Source: Candidatus Thiodictyon syntrophicum
Lineage (GTDB): Bacteria; Pseudomonadota; Gammaproteobacteria; Chromatiales; Chromatiaceae
Direction: 5' to 3'
DNA: 64,000 nt
Assembly (NCBI RefSeq): GCF_002813775.1
Contig: NZ_CP020370.1
Coordinates: 6,163,501-6,227,500, forward strand
The notes below the pieces were generated by a model. It made no database searches, had not been told where the DNA came from, and saw only the letters and a list, made by a program, of their open reading frames with translations. Below are positions 8,865-17,201 of the stretch, piece after piece. Made by a program: the position numbers and the translations under genes. Within the stretch, counting starts at the first letter, position 1; every line of letters begins with the position of its first letter.

Positions 8865-9641
8865 TCAGCGCCCGGATGCCGGGGTGCGATTCCAGGGCAG
8901 CAGCGCGGACGGCGACCAGGTCGCGGCCGGCGGTGCCGCGGGCGGCGCAACCTGGGCGGCGGGGGCCTTGACCACGGGGGCCGCGACCGTCGGGGGCGCC
9001 GCAACGACCGGGGCTGGGGCCGGCACGGCGGCGACCGGGGCGGGCGCGGGGACGGTTGCGGTTTCAGCCGGTGTTGAAACCGGCGTCGGCACGACAACGA
9101 CCGGGGCGGGCTCTGCGACCACAGCAGGTTCCGCGACCGGGGCGGTCACAACCGGCGCGGCCACGGGGGTAGCGGGCGTGTCTGCGGCGTCAGGCGCGGG
9201 CAACAGCGGATTGGCCCCCGTCACCGGCGGCTCCAGGGCCGTGGTCACGGCCGCCTCTTCCAGGGTCGGCGGCACCGCGACGACCGCCGGCGTTGCGTCC
9301 GACGCCGCCGGTTCGGTCGCGGCAGGGGCCGTTGCGGGCTCATCCGCGGCCCCCGCGGCCGGTTGCTCGGCGGCCGCCGGTGCCGGCGCGGCGGCCTCAG
9401 TGGCGGCCGGGGCCGCGACGTCAGCGGCCGGCGCCGCCGGGGCCACGGGGGCCGGCGGGGGGGCCAGCTTGAGCTTGCCGATCGGCTGGAGCCGCGCCGC
9501 CATGGCGGCCGGATCGGCCGGGGCCGCGATCGGCGCAAACTTGTTGACCAGTGTATAGACCAGGGCGGCGGCAACGCCCACGGCAACCACCCCCGCCATC
9601 ACCGCCCCGCTCTCCCAGACCCTCGGTTTTTCGGATGACAT
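8865..9641 (-). CDS. Membrane-anchored Pro/Ala-rich protein
   Basis: A 258-residue protein from ATG 9641 with one N-terminal transmembrane helix (ESGAVMAGVVAVGVAAALVY), then LQPIGKLKLAP, then some 190 residues of Pro/Ala/Val-rich repeats of the PAPVxAP type. The first 60 residues resemble the membrane anchor of c5-type cytochromes (family knowledge), but no CxxCH haem motif occurs in this frame. It could be a lone anchor or periplasm-spanning stalk, like the Pro-rich part of TonB, or a cytochrome that lost its haem domain. Low-complexity composition makes the end of the real protein hard to judge. An alternative ATG is at 9659. Confidence 0.55.
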   Translation of the reverse strand: MSSEKPRVWESGAVMAGVVAVGVAAALVYTLVNKFAPIAAPADPAAMAARLQPIGKLKLAPPPAPVAPAAPAADVAAPAATEAAAPAPAAAEQPAAGAADEPATAPAATEPAASDATPAVVAVPPTLEEAAVTTALEPPVTGANPLLPAPDAADTPATPVAAPVVTAPVAEPAVVAEPAPVVVVPTPVSTPAETATVPAPAPVAAVPAPAPVVAAPPTVAAPVVKAPAAQVAPPAAPPAATWSPSALLPWNRTPASGR

Positions 9642-10101
9642 ACGCGCACTTAGCCTCATATTCACGGATGATTTTAGCCCCCGCACGCCAACCGCCGCAC
9701 GGGCGGGACAGCAGGAGACGGAGCGACCGCTCGGACGACGCGGCCGCGCCAACGCGAACCCCGGGGACCCCGCGCCCGCGGCCAGGTAACCCGGGGCCCC
9801 GATCGCGACGGCTCACCGACGGTCTCGCGCACATTGTAGGGTAAAAGATCGATGGGCAGCCGCTCAATCGTCGGTCCGCGCTTGCGGCCCGGGAGCCGGG
9901 GCATCCTGCCCCGGCGCTGGGCCGGAAAAACCGGATCAATCGTTGGTCCGCACTTGCGGCCCGTTGCGGCTGACCAGCCCCGCCGGATATGCGATGATCC
10001 GCGAAACCGGCCGGCGAGCGGCCCTGGATCAATGAGGACGGACTGATGACGCCGAACATGAAGCCCCTGCCCCGTGGCGAGCGCCCCCGCGGGATCCACC
10101 C
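9642..10101. other. Gene-free region with a direct repeat
   Basis: About 460 bases between divergent genes with no supported coding sequence. It contains the 28-bp direct repeat at 9864-9891 and 9936-9963, and a GGGGCATCCTGCCCC-type palindrome between the two copies. The promoters of both flanking genes must lie here. Confidence 0.5.
9864..9963. repeat. 28-bp direct repeat, two copies
   Basis: Positions 9864-9891 and 9936-9963 differ at only two of 28 bases. Both begin TCAATCGT and end TTGCGGCCCG, and their starts are 72 bases apart. They may be regulator sites for the downstream thioesterase gene or simply a duplicated intergenic unit. Confidence 0.7.
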
Positions 10102-10524
10102 ATGAGCGACCCGACCCAACCCCAACCCAGGCGCCTGGACGCCTGGCGGTTGGCGATCCGCGTGGTCGCCATGCCGGCCGACACCAATGCCTATGGTGAC
10201 ATCTTCGGCGGCTGGATCATGTCCCAGGCGGACGTGGCCGGCAGTACCATCGCGATCGAGGCGGCCCAGGGGCGGGTGGCCACGGTGGCGGTCAAGGAGT
10301 TCCGCTTCGTCACGCCGGTGCTGGTGGGTGACCTGACCGAACTGCATGCCCGTATGGTGCACATCGGCAACACCTCCATCAGCGTCGAGGTCGATGTCTG
10401 GGCCCAGGGCGAGCCCGACCCCAAGAGCCGCCGCCACGCGGCCCACGCCGTCTTCGTCTACGTGGCGGTAGATGCGCAGGGGCGGCCGCGGCCGATCCCG
10501 CGGCCTGAAAGCCAACTCGTCTGA
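10102..10524 (+). CDS. Acyl-CoA thioesterase, YciA/hotdog family
   Basis: Hydrolyses acyl-CoA esters; YciA-type enzymes act on a broad range of chain lengths. The 140-residue protein has the single hotdog domain with NAYGDIFGGWIMSQADVAG (the active-site Asp is in GDIFGGW) and VTPVLVGDLTELHARMVHIG, typical of the BACH/YciA branch. The start at 10102 places the domain normally. It stands 15 bases before the polyphosphate:AMP phosphotransferase gene and is probably in the same operon. Confidence 0.9.
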   Translation: MSDPTQPQPRRLDAWRLAIRVVAMPADTNAYGDIFGGWIMSQADVAGSTIAIEAAQGRVATVAVKEFRFVTPVLVGDLTELHARMVHIGNTSISVEVDVWAQGEPDPKSRRHAAHAVFVYVAVDAQGRPRPIPRPESQLV

Positions 10525-10539
10525 GGAGAATCAAGCCCC

Positions 10540-12150
10540 ATGTTCGAAGCGACTAAGGTCGGGCGTACCGTCAGCAAAGAGGACTTCAAGGGGCAGCAGG
10601 AGGAGTTGCGCACCCTGCTCCTGGAGGCCCAGCGCGAGCTGCGCGAAACCAATATTCCGGTGGTCGTATTGGTCTCCGGCGTGGAGGGGGCGGGCAAGGG
10701 CGAGGTGGTCAACCGGCTCAATGAGTGGCTGGACACCCGCGGCGTGCAGACCTTCGCCTTCTGGGACGAGACCGACGAGGAGCGCGCCCGCCCCCGCTAC
10801 TGGCGCTTCTGGCGCACCCTGCCGCCGCGCGGTGACATCACCATCCTGTTCGGCGGCTGGTACGCGGCCCCGATCGAACACCGCTTCCAGGGTCACTGCA
10901 CCGATGCGGAACTGGATGCGGAGTTGAACCGGATCGTCGAATTCGAGCGGATGCTGATCCAGGACGGCGCCCTCATCGTCAAATTCTGGTTCCATATGTC
11001 GGAGGAGAATCAGAAGGCGTGCCTCAATGCCCTGTCCCGGGATGATCGCAGCCGCTGGAAGATGATGCCGCAGAAGGCCAAGTTCTCGGAGCACTACCGG
11101 GTCTTCGAGCAGGTCGCCGAGCGCGTCGTACAGCACACCGACCAGGGCATCTCACCCTGGCATCTGGTCGAGGCAGAGGACCCGCGCTACCGGGATCTCA
11201 CGGTCGGCAAGACCCTGCTGCACGCCATCCGCACCCGCCTGAATAGCCCTGGCGTACCGGACCAGGGCACCACCACCGCCGGTGCGGACATGCCGAGCGG
11301 CGCCCAGGCCCAGATCACCGTGCTGGATAAGCTGGACCTGTCAAAGTCCCTGCCGACGCCCAAGTATAAGACGCGAATGACAGAACTCCAGAAGGAAATC
11401 AATGAGTTGGCCTGGCACGCCTATAACGCCAAGCGCTCCACAGTGCTGATGTTCGAGGGGGTTGACGCCGGCGGCAAGGGGGGGGCAATCCGCCGCATTA
11501 CCAGCGCCATCGATGCCCGCCTGTACCGTACCATTCCGGTCGCCGCCCCCACCGACGAGGAAAAGGCGCACCACTATCTCTGGCGCTTCTGGCGGCAGGT
11601 GCCGCGCGCCGGGTACATCACCATCTATGACCGCTCCTGGTATGGGCGCGTCCTGGTGGAGCGGGTGGAGGGCTACGCCAGCGATACCGAATGGCGCCGC
11701 GCCTATTCCGAAATCAATCGCTTCGAGGAGCAACTGGTCGGCAGCGGCATCGTACTGCTCAAGTTCTGGATCCATATCGACCAGGACGAGCAGCTCAAGC
11801 GCTTCCAGGACCGGGAGGAAACCGCCTACAAACGCTACAAGATCACCGCGGACGACTGGCGCAATCGCGAGAAATGGCCCGCCTATAAAGAGGCCGTCAA
11901 TGAGATGGTGGCACGCACCAGTACCCAGCACGCCCCCTGGACCCTGGTGGAGGGCAACGACAAGCCCTATGCGCGCGTCAAGGTGATGCGCACCATCTGC
12001 GAATCGCTGGAGCGCGCGCTGGCCGCCGGGCGTCCTTCGATCTCCGGCTATGTGCCCTGCGGCGACAAGCGCCCGGCGGCGCCGACACCGGTGCCGGCGC
12101 CGGCGCCGAGCGGCACGCCGGTCGCGAAGGACCCGAAGGGTAAGGGCTGA
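10540..12150 (+). CDS. pap: Polyphosphate:AMP phosphotransferase (class II PPK2, two-domain)
   Basis: Phosphorylates AMP to ADP with polyphosphate as donor. The 536-residue protein contains two tandem PPK2 domains. The first has Walker A GVEGAGKGEVVNRL (about 47-60) and the lid RYWRFWRTLP. The second has the better-kept GVDAGGKGGAIRR, then YLWRFWRQVP and FDRSWYGR-type IYDRSWYGRVLVERVEG. That double layout and length define the Pap/class II type. A GGAG ribosome site precedes the ATG. The C-terminal 30 residues are Pro/Ala-rich. It probably draws on stored polyphosphate. Confidence 0.94.
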   Translation: MFEATKVGRTVSKEDFKGQQEELRTLLLEAQRELRETNIPVVVLVSGVEGAGKGEVVNRLNEWLDTRGVQTFAFWDETDEERARPRYWRFWRTLPPRGDITILFGGWYAAPIEHRFQGHCTDAELDAELNRIVEFERMLIQDGALIVKFWFHMSEENQKACLNALSRDDRSRWKMMPQKAKFSEHYRVFEQVAERVVQHTDQGISPWHLVEAEDPRYRDLTVGKTLLHAIRTRLNSPGVPDQGTTTAGADMPSGAQAQITVLDKLDLSKSLPTPKYKTRMTELQKEINELAWHAYNAKRSTVLMFEGVDAGGKGGAIRRITSAIDARLYRTIPVAAPTDEEKAHHYLWRFWRQVPRAGYITIYDRSWYGRVLVERVEGYASDTEWRRAYSEINRFEEQLVGSGIVLLKFWIHIDQDEQLKRFQDREETAYKRYKITADDWRNREKWPAYKEAVNEMVARTSTQHAPWTLVEGNDKPYARVKVMRTICESLERALAAGRPSISGYVPCGDKRPAAPTPVPAPAPSGTPVAKDPKGKG

Positions 12151-12189
12151 AGCGGTGACGCCCCTTCAGGGTTTGGCATCTTCACAACC

Positions 12190-12753
12190 ATGAAAAACCA
12201 TCCCCTGCTCGCCTTTCTCCTCGGTATCTGGCTCGGCGGCTCCGTGCTCGTGGGGGCCGCGGTTTCCTACAACTTCGCGGGTTTCGAGGACCTGTTCGCG
12301 CGTAACCCCAAACTCGCCCAACAGGCCGGTTTCGTCCCCCAGGACACCGCGGCCAAGAAGGCCAGCGCCCTGTGGGTTCACGCGGCCGAACTGAACCGGG
12401 TCCTGTTCCAGGCATGGAACCGCGCGCAAATCGTCTTGGGCGCCCTCGTGCTGGGGCTCGCGATCATCTGGCGCGCCCGCCGACTGCCGACGGCTCTGCT
12501 CGCCTTGGGTCTGGCGTTGGTGATCGTCACCCACTTCGGCCTGGAACCCCAGGTCGTGGGGATCGGACGCCAGTTGGACTTCGTGCCGCGCACCCCACCG
12601 CCGCCGCAACTCGCGGCCTTCAAAGACGCCCACCGCGCCTATTTCCTCGCCGACACGCTCCGCTTTTGCCTGGTGCTCACTGCCGCGGGCCTCTTGCTCT
12701 ACGGCGGGCCGCGAAACGCCGCAAGCCAGCGCCCTGACGCAGCGCGGTCCTAG
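12190..12753 (+). CDS. Small integral membrane protein (DUF4149-like?)
   Basis: A 187-residue protein with about four hydrophobic segments: 8-28, 80-95, 100-118 and 158-174. The first has GIWLGGSVLVGAAVSYNF, resembling the start of DUF4149 (TMEM205-like) proteins, but this match is weak. The soluble loop around 35-75 is charged. Its stop lies one base before the ATG of the PqiA-like gene, so the two membrane proteins are probably made together. Function not recognised. Confidence 0.7.
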   Translation: MKNHPLLAFLLGIWLGGSVLVGAAVSYNFAGFEDLFARNPKLAQQAGFVPQDTAAKKASALWVHAAELNRVLFQAWNRAQIVLGALVLGLAIIWRARRLPTALLALGLALVIVTHFGLEPQVVGIGRQLDFVPRTPPPPQLAAFKDAHRAYFLADTLRFCLVLTAAGLLLYGGPRNAASQRPDAARS

Positions 12754-12754
12754 G

Positions 12755-14080
12755 ATGTCCGGCGCACTGATCCTTCGCCGCGCCCTCGCCCTACTGCTGT
12801 TCACCGCGGCCCTGGCGCTGACGGTGCACCTGATCATTGACCTCAATCGGGTCAAGGCGCTCAAGACCGACTTAGGCGAGATCAACCATGTCCGTTACGG
12901 CCTGCTCGACGCGGATCAATGGCTGGGGCGCATCGCCGCGGTGCTCGAGCGGCGTATCAATGGCTTTGAACTGACCGAGAGCAACCGGCCCCAGATCAAA
13001 CAGGCGGTCGAGCGGGTACTGAATACCCTGCTAGTGGAGGTGGAGCGGTCCCTGCGCCGTCACAACCTCGACAGCGGCGGGTCCGTGGTCGACCAACTCA
13101 AGGGGCTGGTGCAACAGGGGCTGCAGGATCTCCTGATCGACTTCGACCGCCTGCGCGCCAAGGTGCCGGAGTACGCGCAGCGCGTCGTCGAGGAACTGTC
13201 CAAACCCGAGGCCAAGCGGGAGATCAAGGCGCAACTCCTGGCCTTCATGCAGAACACGGCCGCCGCCGGCTTCGCCAAGACCGACCGCTCCCGCCTCGCG
13301 GCCCTGATGGCCGCCCATGGTTGTGCCGACCTGGCCGCCTGCAATCAGAGCCTTGAGGCCCAGGTCGCCGCTGCCCGCCGGCCGATTCTGCAACAGGTGC
13401 TTGGCGTCTTCGCCCTGGTCGGGGTCCTGTTCGGCCTCTGTCTCGCCCCCCGGGCGCGGGCGGCGGCCGGCGCCCCGCCCCCGGGATTCGATCAGTTCCG
13501 GCTCGTCCTGCTCACCGGCGCGACGCTCATCCTGCTGGCCGGGGGCCTCCTGACGCCCATGATCGAGATCGACGCGCGGATCGCGGGGCTCACGATCGAA
13601 CTCCTGGGTGAACCGGTGACCTTCACCAATCAGGTGCTGTATTTCCAGAGCAAGAGCATCTTCGACGTGGCCTCCATCCTGATGCGCACCGGGACCGCGG
13701 ACCTGATCCTGGTGGCGGTGCTGATCGTCGTCTTCAGCGTTGTCTTCCCTGCCCTCAAGGTCCTCGCGACCTGGCTCTATTGCTTCGACTACCGGGGCCT
13801 GCGTCGCGCTCCCGCGGTGCGCTTCTTCGCGCTGCGCTCCGGCAAATGGTCCATGGCCGACGTGCTGGTGATCGCCATCTTCATGTCCTATATTGGCTTC
13901 AGCGGCCTGGTCGGCAGTGAGCTCAGCGCCCTGCGCCAGGCGAGCACGGCGGTCGAGGTACTGACCACCAACGGCACCAGCCTGGTACCGGGGTTCTATC
14001 TGTTTCTGGGGTTTGTGTTGGCAAGCCTGGGGCTGTCGAGCATCCTGGCGGACCGCCTGGGGGAAGGTCACGCGACCTGA
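12755..14080 (+). CDS. PqiA-domain membrane protein
   Basis: A 441-residue inner-membrane protein. After an N-terminal helix (5-27), residues about 40-215 form a periplasmic helical region with repeated amphipathic stretches. The C-terminal half is a paraquat-inducible-protein-A domain: LILLAGGLLTPMIEIDA, FQSKSIFDVASIL, VVFPALKVLATWLYCF and the hallmark GKWSMADVLVIAIFMSYIGF. PqiA proteins work with MCE-type lipid carriers in envelope lipid transport, but no MCE gene lies nearby. Compared with E. coli PqiA it has one PqiA domain and no zinc ribbons, plus the added periplasmic region. Confidence 0.8.
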   Translation: MSGALILRRALALLLFTAALALTVHLIIDLNRVKALKTDLGEINHVRYGLLDADQWLGRIAAVLERRINGFELTESNRPQIKQAVERVLNTLLVEVERSLRRHNLDSGGSVVDQLKGLVQQGLQDLLIDFDRLRAKVPEYAQRVVEELSKPEAKREIKAQLLAFMQNTAAAGFAKTDRSRLAALMAAHGCADLAACNQSLEAQVAAARRPILQQVLGVFALVGVLFGLCLAPRARAAAGAPPPGFDQFRLVLLTGATLILLAGGLLTPMIEIDARIAGLTIELLGEPVTFTNQVLYFQSKSIFDVASILMRTGTADLILVAVLIVVFSVVFPALKVLATWLYCFDYRGLRRAPAVRFFALRSGKWSMADVLVIAIFMSYIGFSGLVGSELSALRQASTAVEVLTTNGTSLVPGFYLFLGFVLASLGLSSILADRLGEGHAT

Positions 14081-14089
14081 GTTTGCGAT

Positions 14090-15157
14090 TCAGTCCAGGG
14101 TCCGGCTGAGGCGTTGCAGGTGTTTCAGGCGCGACCCCGACTCCCACCGCGCCCGCACGAGTCGTGCAATGGCGCGACCCGCATCCGCGGGCCGCTCATG
14201 CAGCGCCAAAGTAAAGGCCCCTTGGACCAGCCCCGGAATCGACCCAAGTCGGGCGGGTAACTGGTGTTCGAGCCAATAGGCGAGGTAACGGCGCTTGCGT
14301 GGACCCGGCTCCAAGTAACTGACCACAAACGGATCGAGTGGGGTGTCCATGAGGGTACGCTGCCAGTGGAGCACTGCCCATGCCGCCGTGCGCAGACCCG
14401 CCGCATCGATCAGGGATAGAATCCAGTCCCAGTCGGGCGCCGTGGTGCGGAGCATCCGGTCAAGATCGACGACTCGGATCAGCCGGGCGGTGCGACCATT
14501 GACGTGTTTGGTGAATGCGGGATGGACCAGCATTACCAAGAGGTTGGCATCATCGCTGAGCACCGGGAACTCCCCGTTAAGTCGTATGGTATCCAGCAGC
14601 ATGGGGGCCAATTCAAATCGGCTGCGCCCGGGGCGCAAGAGGCCCCAATGCAGGTCGACACTCACATGCCCGTCGCGCAGGACGGCCTCATGGCTGATGG
14701 TAGCGTTTTCCCCATGAAACCTTAGCTTGCGTGCCGTCAGTGCGCCGATCGCGGCGTCACGAAAGGCAGGCGCGACCAGCACGTCGAGATCGACCGCCGG
14801 ACGGACCGAAGGGTCCGGGTACAGGCGCTCCCGGGTCGCGAAACCCTTGAACAGGGCAAAAGGGACCTGGGCCTGGGTGAGGCATTGGCAAACCCGTTGC
14901 GCGGTGCGACGCTGTAGCAGGTAATTGGCCGCCGCGGCCTGGCGGAGCGGCCACAGGGCGTGGCGCAATCGGGCGGCGTTTGCGGTTGCGGGTTCCACCC
15001 CGGATAGCTGGTCGAACCACAGCGGTGCCAGGCCTTGGGCGTCGGACGGGCCCACAAGCCCCAGAGTCGCGGCCTCGACCGCGAGAGACCCTCGACCCGC
15101 CTTCAGCGGGGCCAAGAGTGATTTGAGATGAAGGAGTGTGTCCATTGACCGTTTCAT
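14090..15157 (-). CDS. Lasso-cluster nucleotidyltransferase (NTP_transf_5 family)
   Basis: A 355-residue protein of the uncharacterised nucleotidyltransferase family PF14907. The nucleotidyltransferase core is visible as FALFKGFATRERLYPDPSVR followed by the metal-binding Asp pair in VDLDVLVAP (about 120-128) and a later VSVDLHWGLLRP. Such genes are common in kinase-containing lasso-peptide clusters of the paeninodin type, where their role is not settled. The ATG at 15157 is used; an in-frame ATG at 15145 is possible. Its start overlaps that of the divergent PqqD-like gene, so neither has private upstream DNA. Confidence 0.85.
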   Translation of the reverse strand: MKRSMDTLLHLKSLLAPLKAGRGSLAVEAATLGLVGPSDAQGLAPLWFDQLSGVEPATANAARLRHALWPLRQAAAANYLLQRRTAQRVCQCLTQAQVPFALFKGFATRERLYPDPSVRPAVDLDVLVAPAFRDAAIGALTARKLRFHGENATISHEAVLRDGHVSVDLHWGLLRPGRSRFELAPMLLDTIRLNGEFPVLSDDANLLVMLVHPAFTKHVNGRTARLIRVVDLDRMLRTTAPDWDWILSLIDAAGLRTAAWAVLHWQRTLMDTPLDPFVVSYLEPGPRKRRYLAYWLEHQLPARLGSIPGLVQGAFTLALHERPADAGRAIARLVRARWESGSRLKHLQRLSRTLD

Positions 15158-15447
15158 TCGATGATCCGCTGCGCATCTCCGAGCAGGTTTTGTACCAGGA
15201 GGTCCATGGCGAGACCGTGCTCCTCGACCTTGCCGGGGAGCGCTATTACAGTCTCAACGACGTGGGAACACGCGTCTGGTCCTTGCTCGGCCGGGGGCTG
15301 TCAGTCACCGAGATCCATGCATGCATCCTGGCCGAGTATGCAGTGGAGCCGGAGGTCCTGACACGGGACCTCGCGACCCTGCTTTCGGACCTGACGACAA
15401 CCGGGCTGATCACGGTTGCTGTGCCCGCGGAAAATGCGGCTGATTGA
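15145..15447 (+). CDS. Lasso-peptide B1 protein (PqqD-like RiPP recognition element)
   Basis: A 100-residue winged-helix RRE that binds the lasso precursor leader and brings it to the protease. PqqD features are VLYQEVHGETVLLDLAGERYY, SLNDVGTRVWSLL and a C-terminal LATLLSDLTTTGLI. The TTG at 15145 is chosen because AAGGAG lies at 15131-15136, 8 bases before it; the GTG at 15136 overlaps that site. Its last 14 bases overlap the B2 gene, the normal coupling of split B1-B2 systems. Confidence 0.92.
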   Translation: MTVSFDDPLRISEQVLYQEVHGETVLLDLAGERYYSLNDVGTRVWSLLGRGLSVTEIHACILAEYAVEPEVLTRDLATLLSDLTTTGLITVAVPAENAAD

Positions 15448-15985
15448 CGCCGCACGGCGCCTCTTGCGGGTGCCTGCAAAGCGCCGCTGGTTGCTGATAC
15501 GGGCACTGCCGATGCTGGCGCTGGCGAGCCTGCGCCTAAGGCTGCAGGGGCTCGCCCGCGCCCAGGCCGCGCTCCGGAGTCGGCAGGTACGCAACCGGGC
15601 GCGGCGCGACACAGAGCACGATACAGACCACATCGCGGACCTGACCTGGGCGGTAGCCGCGGCGTCCCGGCTCTTACCGGATCACCCGACCTGTTTGGCT
15701 CAATCCTTGACCCTGTGGGCCTGGCTGCGCCACGATGGCATCGACAGCCGACTCCAGATCGGAGTCAGTCGCGACCCCGCGGGTCTCGCGGCGCACGCCT
15801 GGCTTGAGGTCAATGGTGAGCCGATCAATGAGCGGCCGGGCGTCGCCCGGCGTTTTCTTCCCCTTGGCCACGGACGGGCACAGTCGCCGGAAGGCGCCGC
15901 ACCCCTGGACCAGACCCACCGTCATCGACCCTGTAGCGGCCCTGATCCGTCCCCCTCGCGGCAAGTCCGCGCAAGGTTTCGATGA
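15434..15985 (+). CDS. Lasso-peptide B2 leader protease (transglutaminase-like)
   Basis: Cysteine protease that removes the leader from the precursor. The transglutaminase-like core has Cys87 in HPTCLAQSLTLWAWLRHDGI and His121 in AAHAWLEVNGEPINERP, the pattern of McjB-type enzymes; the third acidic residue is probably Glu134 or a neighbour. The known domain ends near RRFLPL (residue 144). The last 39 residues are Pro/Arg-rich, look unconserved, and are coded opposite the end of the kinase gene (overlap 15825-15985). This suggests that a stop codon was lost at the convergent junction. Confidence 0.9.
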   Translation: MRLIDAARRLLRVPAKRRWLLIRALPMLALASLRLRLQGLARAQAALRSRQVRNRARRDTEHDTDHIADLTWAVAAASRLLPDHPTCLAQSLTLWAWLRHDGIDSRLQIGVSRDPAGLAAHAWLEVNGEPINERPGVARRFLPLGHGRAQSPEGAAPLDQTHRHRPCSGPDPSPSRQVRARFR

Positions 15986-16973
15986 TGCTCGCGCGCACCT
16001 GGGGTAAGAGTCCAAATTGGCGCGGATAATTCAGCAAATAGACTCTGCAGCCTGTGCGGACCAATAAAGAGACCGCCTCGAATTGACGGCGAATCAATGA
16101 CTTCTGCCCCGGGTCGAGGAAAAAGGCATGGCTGATCAGGGCCAGAACAGACGCCACACCAGACATCGGGAACGCGGTAATCGCGGCCCCTCCCGGAGCA
16201 CTGGACTGGAGGATGAAGACCGCGGCCAATGGCGATCGCGCCTCACGGGTCCCCGGCACCCGTTGCGCGGTCAGAATCGACTTACCACGGCTGAGCTGCG
16301 GCCCGAGACTCCCGGACAAGCGCAACGCCCCCACTGAATCCGGGCGCAGACGATAGGCCCCGTAGGCACCGATCAGCCGGGCCCCTGTGCCATCGTCGGC
16401 GATGCGAACGGCATCGTCCGCCAGCACGATCGCCTCGCCGCACGTCCCGAAACTCGCGGCAAGCGTGGACTTGCCGATTCCCGATGGCCCGACCAGGGCG
16501 ATCGCACCAAGATCAGTCAGTATCGCACTGGCGTGAAGAACCAACGGTGAACGATAGCCGACCAGACGCGGAAGCACCTGATTGAGCAAGAAGTGCCGCA
16601 CGTCCGAGGGATTCGCAGCGGATAGCGGATGGCATTCGACCGCACCCGCGGCGGGCCGAACCAAGAAATCGGCCAAGCCAAGTACGCGGATCAGTATGCA
16701 ATCGCCCACCCATCCCTGAAGGACGCCGCCGGCCGGGTCCGGCCAGGGCTCGAGGTTCACGGCGTGTCCGAGGCACGGCAGGGAATGCGGCGCCTCGAAC
16801 CGAACCGCCAAAAGCGGTACCTCAGGCGCGGGTGAAGGCAGCCTGATGAGTTCCGGGAGCGGCCTGTCGCATTCGATGACCGAATCGCAGAACCGGTAAT
16901 AGAGATTCACCGGCGAGACATTCGCGACAACCGGAACCTCAGGTATCGGGATGGTTGGCCCATGTGACCCCAT
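15825..16973 (-). CDS. HPr-kinase-like lasso-peptide kinase
   Basis: A protein of about 380 residues with the HprK C-terminal kinase fold. The start is NLYYRFCDSVIECDRPLPEL, the P-loop is VGPSGIGKSTLAASF (about 160-175), then LADDAVRIADD supplies the acidic pair, and ETLRGLAARG closes the domain. Homologues in paeninodin-like clusters phosphorylate the C-terminal hydroxyl residue of the precursor. The ATG at 16973 lies inside the precursor gene (35-base overlap); a GTG at 16910, just after the precursor stop, would start right at the conserved part and is a good alternative. The last 40 or so residues overlap the B2 gene on the other strand. Confidence 0.85.
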   Translation of the reverse strand: MGSHGPTIPIPEVPVVANVSPVNLYYRFCDSVIECDRPLPELIRLPSPAPEVPLLAVRFEAPHSLPCLGHAVNLEPWPDPAGGVLQGWVGDCILIRVLGLADFLVRPAAGAVECHPLSAANPSDVRHFLLNQVLPRLVGYRSPLVLHASAILTDLGAIALVGPSGIGKSTLAASFGTCGEAIVLADDAVRIADDGTGARLIGAYGAYRLRPDSVGALRLSGSLGPQLSRGKSILTAQRVPGTREARSPLAAVFILQSSAPGGAAITAFPMSGVASVLALISHAFFLDPGQKSLIRRQFEAVSLLVRTGCRVYLLNYPRQFGLLPQVRASIIETLRGLAARGTDQGRYRVDDGGSGPGVRRLPATVPVRGQGEENAGRRPAAH

Positions 16974-17124
16974 AGTCAGCACCGCTGTGACCACCGCCAT
17001 TCGTCAATTCGCGCAGCGACCCGCAATCAGACAGCCGCGGGGACTCGTAAGGACGGCGGGCAGCGGCGGGGGTTCCACTGGGCTGGCGCGGATCGATCCT
17101 GGGCTCTTCGCTGGCACTGTTCAT
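16939..17124 (-). CDS. Lasso-peptide precursor
   Basis: A 61-residue precursor. The leader has the lasso RRE motif YxxPxLxxxGxxxxxT exactly: Tyr26, Pro29, Leu31, Gly35 and Thr41, the usual -2 Thr. The predicted core is GGGHSGADYGVTWANHPDT (19 residues, 43-61), with Gly1 and Asp8 able to form an 8-residue macrolactam ring. GGAG stands 8 bases before the ATG at 17124; the other in-frame ATG at 17154 lacks one. It lies between the cyclase and kinase genes on the same strand. The core ends in Thr, a possible phosphorylation target. Motif and position are seen; ring and cut site are prediction. Confidence 0.92.
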   Translation of the reverse strand: MNSASEEPRIDPRQPSGTPAAARRPYESPRLSDCGSLRELTNGGGHSGADYGVTWANHPDT

Positions 17125-17201
17125 CAGATTGGCTCCTCGATACGGCTCTGTCATGGTCAAAGCGTAGCACGAACGCACGCGGTTGAGCGATCTCGCACGG
17201 G

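Noticed and set aside
9421-10515. Minus-strand frame of 364 codons over the thioesterase gene and the gap
   Set aside because: Opposite a clear hotdog thioesterase and the Pro/Ala-rich gene; its sequence is Arg/Gly-rich shadow.
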